Part shown: positions 21,467-31,865 of the stretch, in pieces
Layout: the number at the start of each line of letters is the position of its first letter
Position numbering within the stretch: position 1 is the stretch's first letter
Origin: Embiotoca jacksoni
Taxonomy: Eukaryota; Chordata; Actinopteri; Embiotocidae
Direction of reading: 5' to 3'
DNA: 64,000 bases
Assembly: GCA_022577435.1 (NCBI GenBank)
Contig: JAKOON010000007.1
Coordinates: 20,559,866-20,623,865, forward strand
Program-made: the position numbers and the translations under genes
The notes under the pieces: model-generated
Databases searched by the model: none
What the model was told of the DNA's origin: nothing
The model's input: only the letters and a program-made list of their open reading frames with translations

Positions 21467-21530
21467 ACGAATGAAGAAATTTCCCCTCGGGGATTAATAA
21501 AGTGTATAAAATCAAAAAAAATAAATAAAT
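21467..21530 (+). mobile_element. SINE 3' tail after the family A insertion
   Basis: Reads GAAGAAATTTCCCCTCGGGG then ATTAATAAAGTGTATAAAATC and an A-rich end. It is the same tail as in the copy at 13739-13800 (reverse) and completes the SINE begun at 20842. Confidence 0.75.
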
Positions 21531-22369
21531 AACGGCCGTTCACAAACCAACGGATGACGTCACGGCTGGTTGCTGCTCAGTCCTCCTTGTGCGTGTGCGT
21601 CGGTTGTGTCAAAAAGCAGGGGATTGATTTCACCACAAGGATCCATGAAATACTGAAGTGAAGTTTGTTAAAAATGGTAATTAGCAAATTACAGCATATT
21701 CACCTGGTCACCAAAGTTTTTCATACCTGGAACAAAATCCAAACGTGTGTTCACTGTGGTGTTACAGAAGAACAATTAATGAAGGACAGTGAAATAGTAA
21801 AATAAACAAGTCTTCACTCAATAGGGGAAGGAAATACTTGTGTCAACAGCAAAACAAATTAAGGCACACTGACATTTTTTGTAGATGCTCGATGAACAGC
21901 AGACACGGAGAGATGAAATGTTTATTGATCTTCTCATCTGACTGGGGGTTAGACAGCAAACAAACATATTACCCCAAAATGTCAGTGTTCCTTTCATATC
22001 TTATTAGATTTTGAATACCAAAATGGTGGATGCTTGATAACTGTGTGACTCCTGCTGTTACATGTGGTAAGCGGTGGAGAGCTCCCTTGTATGTAGCGCA
22101 CATACTTACAGCACTCCTGATTAATTGCTACTACCTCGTTGCACAGTGTGACAGCATGATTTTTAGGATATAATGAGTCCTCAACAAGTGTCTGCCATGA
22201 GCTGTGTGAAATTGTTATCACACACACACAGTGGGTAGAACATTGTACAAGCAGTCCTTAACACTTTGTTTCACACACACTCACACACAGCACACACAGA
22301 CAAAGTGGGAAATACCCCATCTGTGGGCCACCAGATAGCACTCGTAACACTTGAGATCTCACTTGTAAA

Positions 22370-22371
<2 letters not shown>
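21531..22371. other. Non-coding stretch, nothing recognised
   Basis: No gene or repeat terminus seen. Confidence 0.45.
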
Positions 22372-22431
<60 letters not shown>

Positions 22432-22434
22432 CAC
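22372..22434. repeat. (CA)n microsatellite
   Basis: About 31 CA units with one G interruption at 22425. The reverse-strand open frames across it (CVCVCV) are artefacts. Confidence 0.97.
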
Positions 22435-23408
22435 ATTCAGCGTGAACCAAATCTTCTCCATTTGTGTCGCACATACTCACACAGCCAGGCCACTAGATAA
22501 TACGCATACTAATTACACAATCATAAGGTCATCAGTAGACCACCCACTCAAACATAGTGTGGGAATTTAATGGCTGGGTATCAAGTTCTTACAGTTCACA
22601 GCACACCAGTGAAGGAAGGGCTCTGGGAAACTTTTTCTTACATTGTTATGAATTAATAAATGGTCATATGGACTGGTTATATTTCATTCTTTTTGATTTT
22701 CATCGATGTGCTTTGATTGTGTTTCCATCCATTCACCATATTTCTACCATATATTCCTATACTTTGCATCACACCACAGTTTACATTATGCATTATATCC
22801 CCACAAGAAACTTGTGCTGATAAATACACGAGAATATTTTCACTGAAATATTTCCACACTGAGCATCCTAAACGCTCAGATATTCAGGGAATATGAGCCA
22901 CAGCGAACAGCAACATGATTTACAGACATTTTTTTCCAACCCAAAACTATTTACTTTCAATTTGTTCAGAGGCTGGGGGTTTGTTTACATCTCAGGAAAC
23001 ACATTCCGTACTTTGGAGGGTGCTTTAATGTTGTATAAAAAAATGTGTTTCGGTATCTTTAACATTATTTATTGCATTGCCTGAGCCCGCTAGTGTAATG
23101 CATGCAAAATGCTGTTTATGGGAAACTGCATGAGGAACGGCTTCCTTGAGCGTGTTTGAAACAGGGCTATTAACTCTACAGCCAGTGTACCCAAACAGCT
23201 GTTGAAGAAAAAAAATACAGCTGAACTCAGTTTCTAACCAGATGTTTTACTTCCAGTATATTTACTGTTTCTTGCCATATTGGCATTTATCTGAGGTATG
23301 AAAATGAACATGATTTATGTACAGAAATGTTCTCTCCCCATTTAATGAAAGTAGTATCCTCCTCACAGTAGATCATGTTAATATTAAGGCATTATGTGTA
23401 AGGTGATG
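22435..23408. other. Non-coding stretch, nothing recognised
   Basis: AT-rich unique sequence without recognisable features up to the reverse-strand LTR. Confidence 0.45.
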
Positions 23409-24064
23409 TGACAGAATAAGATGGTGGACCCGAGAGCAGACACACAGCAGGTAGGTTTAAGAACAGCCGCTTTAGTCCTCTGTGAAGCAGACAGGCAAAT
23501 TAATATACACAGGACGTGCATAAACACAAAAATGTCCAACGGGGCTTGGAAGCCTAATGTCTCTCTCCGCCCGCTGAGTTGAGGTGGGAACTCGACTGTC
23601 TCCAGGTTGGGGAAGAGACTCTGAGTCCCGCGAATGAGAAGAGAGGAGGCCCCCGTAATTCTCACCAGGTAGCAGGCTGGCTCAACTGTGTGGTATCCCG
23701 AGGTCCGACACAGGGCAGCAGGCAGGGTCGTAGTAGAGTACGGTGCTTAACGACAGGATATCAACATAGCATATTGGTTAGATGACAGGTTGCAGGTGAG
23801 TAAACGTAACGAACCGACCACCCAGGACCACAAGACCAGGGTTAATATAGTGCCAGGTGTTAATCAACTGGATTGTCAGCAGCTGTGCAGGCTGATCAGG
23901 GCGTGGCCATGGGAGGTGTCCAGACACCGGAAGTGGAGAGACACAGACCAAAACATAAAACACATGGCACACCACAATAAACAGGGGAATGCCAGCACAC
24001 ACGAGGAGAAGAGATTGGGGAAAACAAAGGCCAAAACACACAGGGTCAGACAGGGATCATGACA
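23409..24064 (-). mobile_element. Solo LTR, family 1, reverse strand
   Basis: A 656-bp LTR. Read on the reverse strand it starts TGTCATGATCCCTGTCTG at 24064 and ends TTATTCTGTCA at 23409. The 5-bp flanks are TGATG (23404-23408) and TCATG (24065-24069), matching at 4 of 5. The 5' part aligns with the LTRs at 6601 and 30999 (TTTTGGTCTGTGTC, then CACCTCCCATGGCCACGCC). It has only one copy of the CCTGTGTCGGACCTCGGG unit that is tandem at 12489. Frames within it are not genes. Confidence 0.88.
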
Positions 24065-24334
24065 TCATGAAGTTTTGGGAAAGTGACTTTATTGATTATG
24101 TGGATTCATGGGTGTCAGATTGGTGTATTTCATAACAAACATCAATAAGACCGATTCCACTGCAGATTGGCAGCAAAATACACTCACGAATGAATAATAA
24201 TAAAATGAACAGCCTGGGATTTTGACTTTGAGATGCAGCTGCCAGTAAAATGAGTGATGACTCAAATATTGTGTTGGCCAGATTTAAAGCCAGTGCTTGG
24301 TTCTCATGATGATCTCTGCATTCCCCTGTACTGT

Positions 24335-24545
24335 TTCTTAAAAAAAAGTTGGTGTAAAATGTAAATAAAAACAGAATACAATGATTTGCAAACCACATAA
24401 ACCCATATTTAATTGAAAATAGACCAACAACAACATATTAAATGTTGAACCAGAGAAATGTTATTGTTTTATGTTTTATATATGCTTATTTTAAATTGAA
24501 TGCCAGCAACACGTCTCAAAAAAGTTGCAGCTTTTTTGCAACTGC
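24335..24545. repeat. DNA-transposon-like dispersed fragment
   Basis: AACAGAATACAATGATTTGC, CATAAACCCATATTTAATTG and GCAACACGTCTCAAAAAAGT match, in order, the ends of a widespread fish DNA-element family that I recall. No inverted termini or target duplication could be delimited here. The superfamily is uncertain. Confidence 0.5.
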
Positions 24546-24622
24546 AAGGATTTGCACAATAATGAATATATTACTGTGACTATTAACAATAGTGAGTTTG
24601 TTAACCCAGTGCAGGCATAAAC

Positions 24623-25118
24623 TGTTGTGTTTTGCAGAGATAGGACCAAAAACAAACAGAGAATCAAAAGTGAAAAGTGAATTTAATGAGATGCTGGCAA
24701 GGGATGACGAGCGGAGGCTGACCTGGCTGACAGAGTGAGGAGCTGGAGACAGGAGACTGAAGGCGGGTAAGGGCTGAGAGGAACTCCGGTGGTGTGGCAG
24801 GCTGAGCGGAGTGGCAGTGGGAGCTGACGAGTGTCTGACGTGGGCTGAAAAGGAGACTGGAGGAGCGAAGCTGGCGGAGTTGACTCAAGAATGCAGGAGA
24901 CTAGCCTGGCACCACCGAGCAGGGTGAGATCCTAGATGCAGGGAAACAAGCATGGGGAGGTGAGAGGGAGCCGAGACGCAGCAGCAGAGTGCCACACCAG
25001 TACACACACAGACAAACTGACTAAGACAGACCAGAAACACTGGGGGATGAGGAAAATAGGGCCACTGGGAGACAGGGTCAGCAGCTAGCAGAACAGACAA
25101 CAGCATACAAATAGCTCA
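24623..25118 (-). mobile_element. Probable LTR-like repeat, reverse strand, edges unresolved
   Basis: GC-richer block. On the reverse strand it ends CTATCTCTGCAAAACACAACA, with an ATTAAA signal some 50 bases before, and begins near TGTGTTAACCTGAGC or TGTATGCTGTTG, which looks like an LTR. No matching 5-bp flank was found (left TAAAC, right CGATG), so the edges are not proven. It is distinct from families 1 and 2. Confidence 0.4.
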
Positions 25119-25639
25119 GGTTAACACACGATGAATGAAAACCCTTTTAAACACTTACAGATGAAGTGAATCATGTTGTAGCAGCTAATATCAAGGTCTG
25201 GGATATATTGGATGTTTAAGCATCTGCTGCTAACATCTTAATGCCAGATACCACAGGGGAACTTCAGAGGTGTCTGAGAGGCCTGTTAACATGAGAGATA
25301 TCTGGATGAGCCAGAGGGGAGTGAGGGATGGATGTGACTAAGAACCCAAGGGCACTATTGCTGCATTCAAATGGAACTCGTGAGCTCCTGACATGGGAAG
25401 TCGTGTTCACCATAGGCTTGGCAAGTGGTTAAATCGTACGAAACACTGTTGCTAGGCAACAGTAATATGGAGGGCGTCTGGAAGCCACAGGAGTTTCTCA
25501 GCACAGAGACAAAGCACGTAGGCTATTATCTAGGTTACGAAGACAAACTCTACATGACTAAAATTACAATATATTAGCTTAACTTCCAAAGGCCTCTAAC
25601 AGATCTGTAAACGTCAGCAAACATGTCACTAATCGTGAA
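25119..25639. other. Non-coding stretch, nothing recognised
   Basis: No recognisable gene or element. Confidence 0.45.
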
Positions 25640-26070
25640 CTTGAGGCTTATTGAAAATTCCGGGTTCTGATGACGTGAATACTATGAGGGGGCCATTCAC
25701 ATGGACTCCTCTCATATACACAGTAAATATGATCTCATTTGTACACAGCATATGCTCAACCACCTATACCGGAAACTTGACAGCACTCCAGTCATGTCAA
25801 TCAAACCAGGCATGCCCCCACAAACCCACCTCTCTTTGAGGCCTAACATCGAATAAATGGTGGATTCATTTTCAGAGGAACCACCAGAACACTTATCCAA
25901 AGTAGTAAATCTAACTCATGAAGTTGTTGAATAGGAGTCTATTCAAGCCAGATGTATTTTGGAGCCAGCTGTGCATGGTCCTCAGTAGTGTGGCACTTTG
26001 AGGCACTTTTACATTGGCCTCACTGTTAAGACTCTCAGACTACATCTGTTTTCAAATGCAGTCTATCATT
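25640..26070 (-). repeat. Dispersed repeat family A copy, reverse orientation
   Basis: The reverse complement aligns with 21050-21466: CATCTGTTTTCAAATGCAG then TCTATC at the right edge corresponds to the family start. AGGAGTCTATTCAAG, TTTGAGGCCTAAC and AGGAACCACCAGAAC align with the copy at 16.9-17.2 kb. Diverged, with no coding capacity. Confidence 0.6.
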
Positions 26071-27097
26071 ACAATGGCAACATACTTCCATTGTTACAGA
26101 GTTTCATAAAGGAGACACCATGCAGCAGTGGCCACTACAGAGCTGGAGAACAATGGCAATGCCTGCAATTTCCTATGAAACTTAATAAAGACTAAAAAGA
26201 ATGAGCCTTTAATGCAAGTTATTAGACACTAGTAATTCAAGTTAATGTCATACAGTAAAAGGCTTGGTTTATGTATTGTACTGTTGTGTGTTCTATTCTC
26301 TTTTCTTCTGTCTACTCTCACTGCAGTCCCTTATCATAGTTTGTGAAAGTTTTATTCCAGCATTTTTCAAAAAAAATATGTAGGGAATTTGGAGGATTTG
26401 CATGGCTCTAATCAACTTATGCTCCTTTTTACATTTGCCAAGCAGATTGTTATAAACCAATCATAATAACAAAGACAAGAGGAAGCATGGAAATCTGATT
26501 GTCAAACTGGATGACGACCATACAAAGCTACAGCAAACTTCCCTCAGACCCCATGCGGACTGTCCAGACAGACAAATGTTCACATACAATTTAACTTGAC
26601 ATATGTATTTATAGTATCCAGCTGGAAATGTCATTATAAATATTTTGTTTAATTATGAATTAGCTTGATTTTGTTTCCTTGCATCATAACACTGAATGGA
26701 AAAAAAAAACCTCTTTGTCAACAGTGATACATTATGCCACTGTGTGATGTTGATGCTGCAATTGATTTATAATTTTAGAGATTAAGATAGTTAGTGATTT
26801 TAAAAGCAAAAAACTAAGGTTTAGACTTGGCTTGTCTTTATAGCTGCACTACTCAGTATTCCAATATTAAAAGTAAATCAAATGACTGTTTATTGTGGGA
26901 GCGGTTACTCATGACAAATCCGCAGATAATTAACTCCTAACTCTGCAGTTTCCTTTTTCTTTTAACGCAACTGTTTTGGTTTTGTGGCCTGGAAACTCTG
27001 CTATAATGTAATATTAGACTTCCATTCATGTAATAGTCAGAAACACAAATCCAAATAAACACGAATACAATATCAAGGAAAGCCTTTGCATGGACTG
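26071..27097. other. Non-coding stretch, nothing recognised
   Basis: AT-rich unique sequence with no supported feature. Confidence 0.45.
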
Positions 27098-27192
27098 TGG
27101 TCATCCGTAGAAAACCCAAGCAGGCACAGGGAGAACATGCACACCACACAGAAAGGCCCAGATGGTGCTCACCACTGCACCACTGTGCCAGT
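27098..27192 (-). mobile_element. SINE fragment (same family as 13739-14038)
   Basis: AGAAAACCCAAGCAGGCACA, GGGAGAACATGCACACC and ACCACTGCACCACTGTGCC match the reverse-strand head and body of the SINE at 13.8-14.0 kb in the same order. The B-box region is deleted. Confidence 0.7.
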
Positions 27193-28331
27193 TTGTGGCA
27201 ACATTCCCGGGAAAGATCACAAGCGGGACACATTTGGTGACACATTTTCCATACCCCAGAAGTGATTATTCTGCCCAGAAAGGTAGGCAGAGCTAACACA
27301 ATAGACTCACTCTTTAACCACCAACTGAATGACATCACACTGGGGGAACTGTTTGGATCGCTGGGATATGAAGTCCAAAAACACAGCTGTAGTTCCTGCT
27401 TTTCACCAAATCGAAAAAGAGATCTTCAAGATGGTATCTTTAAATTCATGGGGGGCAGAAACAGTTTCAAAAGAAAGCTAACAAATGCTTGTTTCACTGC
27501 TGCCAAGTGGCCAAAAAATATATTACTGCTACTCGAAGTTGATCAGCTGTTCTTCTAAATCCTAATAATTACACTTATTTTGAAAATAGTACAGAACTCT
27601 AATAATGTATTTACTGTGTAATTGGTGGTTAACTAACAAAGTGTTGTTATAACTTCAGCTAGAGGAAAACCTCAGGGTATGATCTTAAATTGACATGTTT
27701 GTCTAACATTGGTTAGTAACATCACATTTAGATTAGACTCTTTAGGGAGTCACATTTCGACCAAAAATAATTTTGATTAAATCATACGTGAGAATTTAAC
27801 AGATTGTAAATTGAAACCAAACTCAGTAATTTTGTGAGTGTCTTCATTTTGTCATTTTGATAAGGCACAGTTGACTCTAAACAATATGAATGCGTGACAC
27901 ACAAAACCCAGGAGTCAGGTGCAAATAAATCATTCTTTATGAATTAATTCTCAAAGGTCCTACACAGCCGGGAAAATAGGGCTTAAGGCGAGCCCAGACG
28001 GAAAGAGGTGTGTGGACTCCGTCAAAAGTGAAACAGTTGGTCCACAGTGTTTAATTTCTATTTAAAGGCAGACTGGAGCGGTGGTCTAACACACAGAGAC
28101 GTCCTCCGTGACGGCGCTCTGACAGGCCCACATTTTCCCCGAGTGTTGCTGTCATTGCAACCTTGTGACTCTGCCACAGTCAGCTGAGAGGACTCGTCAC
28201 TGTGTGGATGGGTAATGATGAACCTGCCAATTATGTTAATTGGAAGGGAAAAAAAGTAAGGCGGCGTGAAGGAATGGGGAGAGAAAGGAATTAGGTCTTT
28301 GTCATTGTGCGGCAATTATCATCACTCCATA

Positions 28332-28332
<1 letters not shown>
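27193..28332. other. Non-coding stretch; possible LTR trace and possible regulatory segment
   Basis: At 27894 the sequence TGACACACAAAACCCAGG looks like the end of a reverse-strand LTR, but no partner edge was found. At 28050-28320 the sequence is complex, with homeodomain-type sites (GGGTAATGATG, CCAATTATGTTAATTGG near 28228-28243). The open frame 27262-27558 has no recognised domain. Confidence 0.35.

Positions 28333-28377
<45 letters not shown>
28333..28377. repeat. (TG)n microsatellite
   Basis: About 22 uninterrupted TG units. Confidence 0.97.
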
Positions 28378-28380
<3 letters not shown>

Positions 28381-29330
28381 AAGGTACAGGCATGTACTGC
28401 AGAGGTTATATCAGCCCTGTGGCTCACGATGTGCATGTAGGACCGTAGTCGCCAACGAGGGTGGGAGTGTCACAGGTGGTCCTTATAATGTAAATAAGGT
28501 ATGTGTGCAGCATCTGTAGTTTTTTTTACCATTAAATTCCTGAAATTAATTTTACATTTATTTTCCAGGGACAGTAAAATTGCTCTTTAAAAGACTCAGT
28601 TATCCCCTGGCTAAAATTCAGAAAAACATGTGATAGGATAGCATGATATTGTATTGCTGCTTCCCGACTTAAACACATTTTAAAAATGAAATTCAGATTG
28701 AAATGTGACTGACGAAACTAAAAACTAAAAACTGAAACAAACAAAAATCTAATGATAACAATTTACTCAGTCATCAAAGGAAAATCAATTAACTTCAGGT
28801 GCCCCAATGAACAAGGGATGCAACATTATTTCAGTCCAACTGTTTGTTATAACTCTTGATAGAACTGAGACTGACAACCAGCTGTTTAGACAGTAATCAG
28901 ATTACACTTCTGTGAAATTGCATTGGTTTACAAATAGTGTTAAAGACAAATATCTGCAAATGTGCAAGTGTTAATTAGGGAGTCCATTGAGTAGATTGTT
29001 AATTCAATTTGATTTAAAGATCCAATAAGAGACACAGATCTAGACCACATTAGGAATGCATGGGGGCTGCTATGGTAATATGTTAACTTCCACCAGAGGG
29101 AAATAACCAGATGCAAATGAGCTTCATACGTGGAGTTTTCTTCCTCTTCTAATTCTTTTTATTCTCAATTTCCCATCCAAAATGGGTTCGTGATGAGATG
29201 ATGATATGAAGTCACACAGCAGGAAAAAAGAACCTCAGAGTTACTTTATAATCCACGAACAGACTCATCAAAGCCATGTCTTTTTATTTTAGTGAGGCAT
29301 CAATTTTAGACTGCATCTCAACACTGGTAC
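28378..29330. other. Non-coding stretch, nothing recognised
   Basis: AT-rich unique sequence with no gene or repeat terminus. Confidence 0.45.
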
Positions 29331-29542
29331 GTGTCCCACATTGTCCCACACTATCACACACTGCCCCCACACTATCCCACATTGTCCCACACTGTCCCAC
29401 ATTCTCCCACATTGGCCCACACTTCCCCACACTGTCCCACGTTGTCCCACACTGTCCCATATTGTCCCACACTGTCCCACACTGGCCCACACTTTCCCAC
29501 ATTGTGCCATACTGTTCCACATTGGCCCACATTGTCCAACAC
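29331..29542. repeat. 10-bp minisatellite, about 21 copies
   Basis: A decamer with consensus TCCCACACTG (reverse TGTGGGACAG), with scattered C/T and T/G changes, running about 210 bp. Because 10 is not divisible by 3, the array is open in several frames on both strands, giving long but meaningless open frames (up to 154 codons at 29276-29740). The strands are strongly C- or G-biased. Confidence 0.96.
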
Positions 29543-30253
29543 AAACATTCTCTTAGCCCGACCTTTGGCGAGTTCTGCAGTGACAAGCAGCATCTTTTCT
29601 CTGTGATTTCTCAGCTGATAATGGATTGCTTATTATCACCATTGCTCCTGCTTCATTCCCTATCAGTACTGGTGAGCGGACTCAATCAGCAGAACAAACT
29701 ACAACCAGTGACCTCCTGTTGTTTGCACCTGTATTGCTAATCATTTTCCAGTCATGTTGTCCTTGAAATATGTTTTTTCCCTCTCTCCAGGCAGCTTCTG
29801 GTTTCCATTAATTTCACAACAGGAAGTCAATGTGTCTGGGTGTGGTGACTTAATACAAATCAGATGTGCCTCTGGTTGTCTGTGTATTATCCTAGTTGTG
29901 TCATTAAAGTATGGACATTTGTAAAATCTTAAAACTTAATAAAGAAGTAATGGTATACTGTGCAGAAAGGAACAGGTGAAAACAACTAGTCCCTTTGGAA
30001 ATCTAAACTAGAGTGTGGTTTGTTTAATAGTTGACAGTAAAGTTAATTAAACCATTGTGTGATTTGTAGGAAATCTACAATCACGTTGATTAGTTTAAAT
30101 GCTCTTTTTTTTCCCGTGTGTGAATGGTTATGGAAAATCCCCTTCAGACAAGTTGCCTTCTTTTCTCCGCTAATTGGCACACAAATGAAATTATTTATCA
30201 AATTAATTATTTCATTAATACTACAACAATTTCTTCATTGCCATACACACAGA

Positions 30254-30254
<1 letters not shown>
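29543..30254. other. Non-coding stretch, nothing recognised
   Basis: AT-rich. TAATTGGCACAC and AAATTAATTATTTCATTAAT (30170-30220) are homeodomain-like AT motifs but not distinctive. Confidence 0.4.

Positions 30255-30308
<54 letters not shown>
30255..30308. repeat. (CA)n microsatellite
   Basis: About 27 uninterrupted CA units. Confidence 0.97.
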
Positions 30309-30311
<3 letters not shown>

Positions 30312-30998
30312 TCTCTACACGTGGTAAATGATTATGATAGGTAACGTAATTTCAAAGCAATAATTCTGGCAGTGTTTTGCTCGTATTGTGTTTGCCTGAT
30401 GATTGAAGGGGCACATTCGGGGAATAATAATGTCAGATAAATTGCCTTCCAGTGGCTGAGACACATTAGCTGTTGTATAAAGTGCTGCTGTCGTATGTAG
30501 CGGTGCAGCAGTCAGAGGACACCGTTTGGCCTCTAAAGCTAGAAGAGAGGGGTGTTCGGACACTGCTGCTTGTGATTGACTGTCCACAGTCGCTGTATAC
30601 TTGAAACCACAACACCTGACAATTACTCATCACACAATTTGGCAGCTGTGATAATCTGTGTTTTAAACATCCCGCAACCACTCGTTACTACGTGTCCACC
30701 AGCCTCACCTGCAGATCAAGCCTTCATATCCAGGTGGTCTGTGTTGGAAAACAACAACAACACCAAAAATAAACCATTCTGAAGTGTGCTCCTCTGCAAA
30801 AGACCATATGTGTGATTTTGCTTTTTGGGACTGGGCACTGCAATGCTTTTAGATAAAAGCTCACATCAACATACTCACAATAACAACACAGTGATGGGAA
30901 AGTCGGTATAGTGAAAAGCAGGTCTGGAGGAGGAGCCGAGTTCCTTGATTCTTACTTGATGACAATTGTTTGTACTTTTTATATGTTGAAGCAATAAA
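30309..30998. other. Non-coding stretch, nothing recognised
   Basis: No supported feature. The reverse-strand frames 30315-30681 have no recognised domain. Confidence 0.45.
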
Positions 30999-31865
30999 TG
31001 TCAGGATCCCCCATCTGTTCTCTGTTCTCCCCGAACACCTCTTCCTCATGTTACTGTCTTCCTCCCTGTTTGTTGTCGGTCATGTGCTTTAAGTTTTGGT
31101 CTGTGTCCGCCTCCAGTCACCTCCCACTACCACACCTCAATCAGCTGGCTGCAGTTCTGTAAATTTGTTGGCGTGTTACCGCAATCCTGGTTCTGTCTCC
31201 TGGCTGTCTCCTGGCTGTCTCCTGGCTGTCTCCTGCCTGTGCAGTTCTACCAGTGTGCCTGTCTGCTGCCCTGTGCTACATACCTGCCTTCCAGTGTCGA
31301 TCCACGGAGATCACCGACACGTAGAAGCCGTCCGGTGTCGTTCCTCGGAGATCACTAGTTGACGTGTTTTGGCAATCCTGTGTCGGTCCACGAGAAGCCA
31401 CACAGTCGACGCTGCCTGCTGTCCTGTGTCAGTCCACGGAGATCACCAGGTTATCCAGCCACCGTGCTCAGCGTCGGGCCTCGGAGACCGCCTGCCGCAG
31501 TTGCGGTCCCACCCGAAGCCGAGCTGCTCCGGTGTGGAGGGTGGGGACGCGCTCACTAGCTGGCTTGGACCCGCCTACCTCAGCTCCGGGGAGAATTATG
31601 GGGACACTCTCACTAGCCTGTACTGGTCTCGGGGACCCACCCCCTCCCCCCCTCCGGACCCTGCCAGAATTCCTGCCCCGACCCCGGGAGGATCCCGGGT
31701 CGATTGTGACTGCTGTTGGCTTGCTGCCAATCAGGACTTGTCTCTGTGCTCATGAACGATTCTCTGGACTAATTATCTGGTCTGTGTTGAGAATAAATAG
31801 ATGTTATATCAAGTCATCTGCTGTGTGTGCTGCTTTTGGGTCCGTTCAAACATCACCTCATAACA
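30999..31865 (+). mobile_element. Solo LTR, family 1, TSD ATAAA
   Basis: An 867-bp LTR starting TGTCAGGATCCCCC and ending CACCTCATAACA, flanked by perfect 5-bp duplications ATAAA (30994-30998 and 31866-31870). An AATAAA lies near 31791. Internal tandem sequence includes an 11-bp unit TGGCTGTCTCC (31193-31240) and degenerate copies of the 44-bp-type unit (31270-31450). The 182-codon and 128-codon open frames inside it (31364-31912 and 31369-31755) are in different frames of the LTR and are not genes. Confidence 0.95.
31193..31240 (+). repeat. 11-bp tandem repeat within the LTR
   Basis: Four copies of TGGCTGTCTCC or a close variant in tandem. Confidence 0.85.

Noticed and set aside
26937..27338. 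133-codon reverse-strand frame
   Set aside because: Overlaps a SINE fragment (27098-27192) and has no continuous domain signal.
27894..28060. Reverse-strand LTR starting TGACACACAAAACC
   Set aside because: Only one plausible edge, with no second edge or duplication; left as a note.
29276..29740. 154-codon open frame and overlapping 70-100-codon frames on both strands
   Set aside because: They are generated by the 10-bp minisatellite, which stays open in several frames on both strands. No protein signal outside the array.
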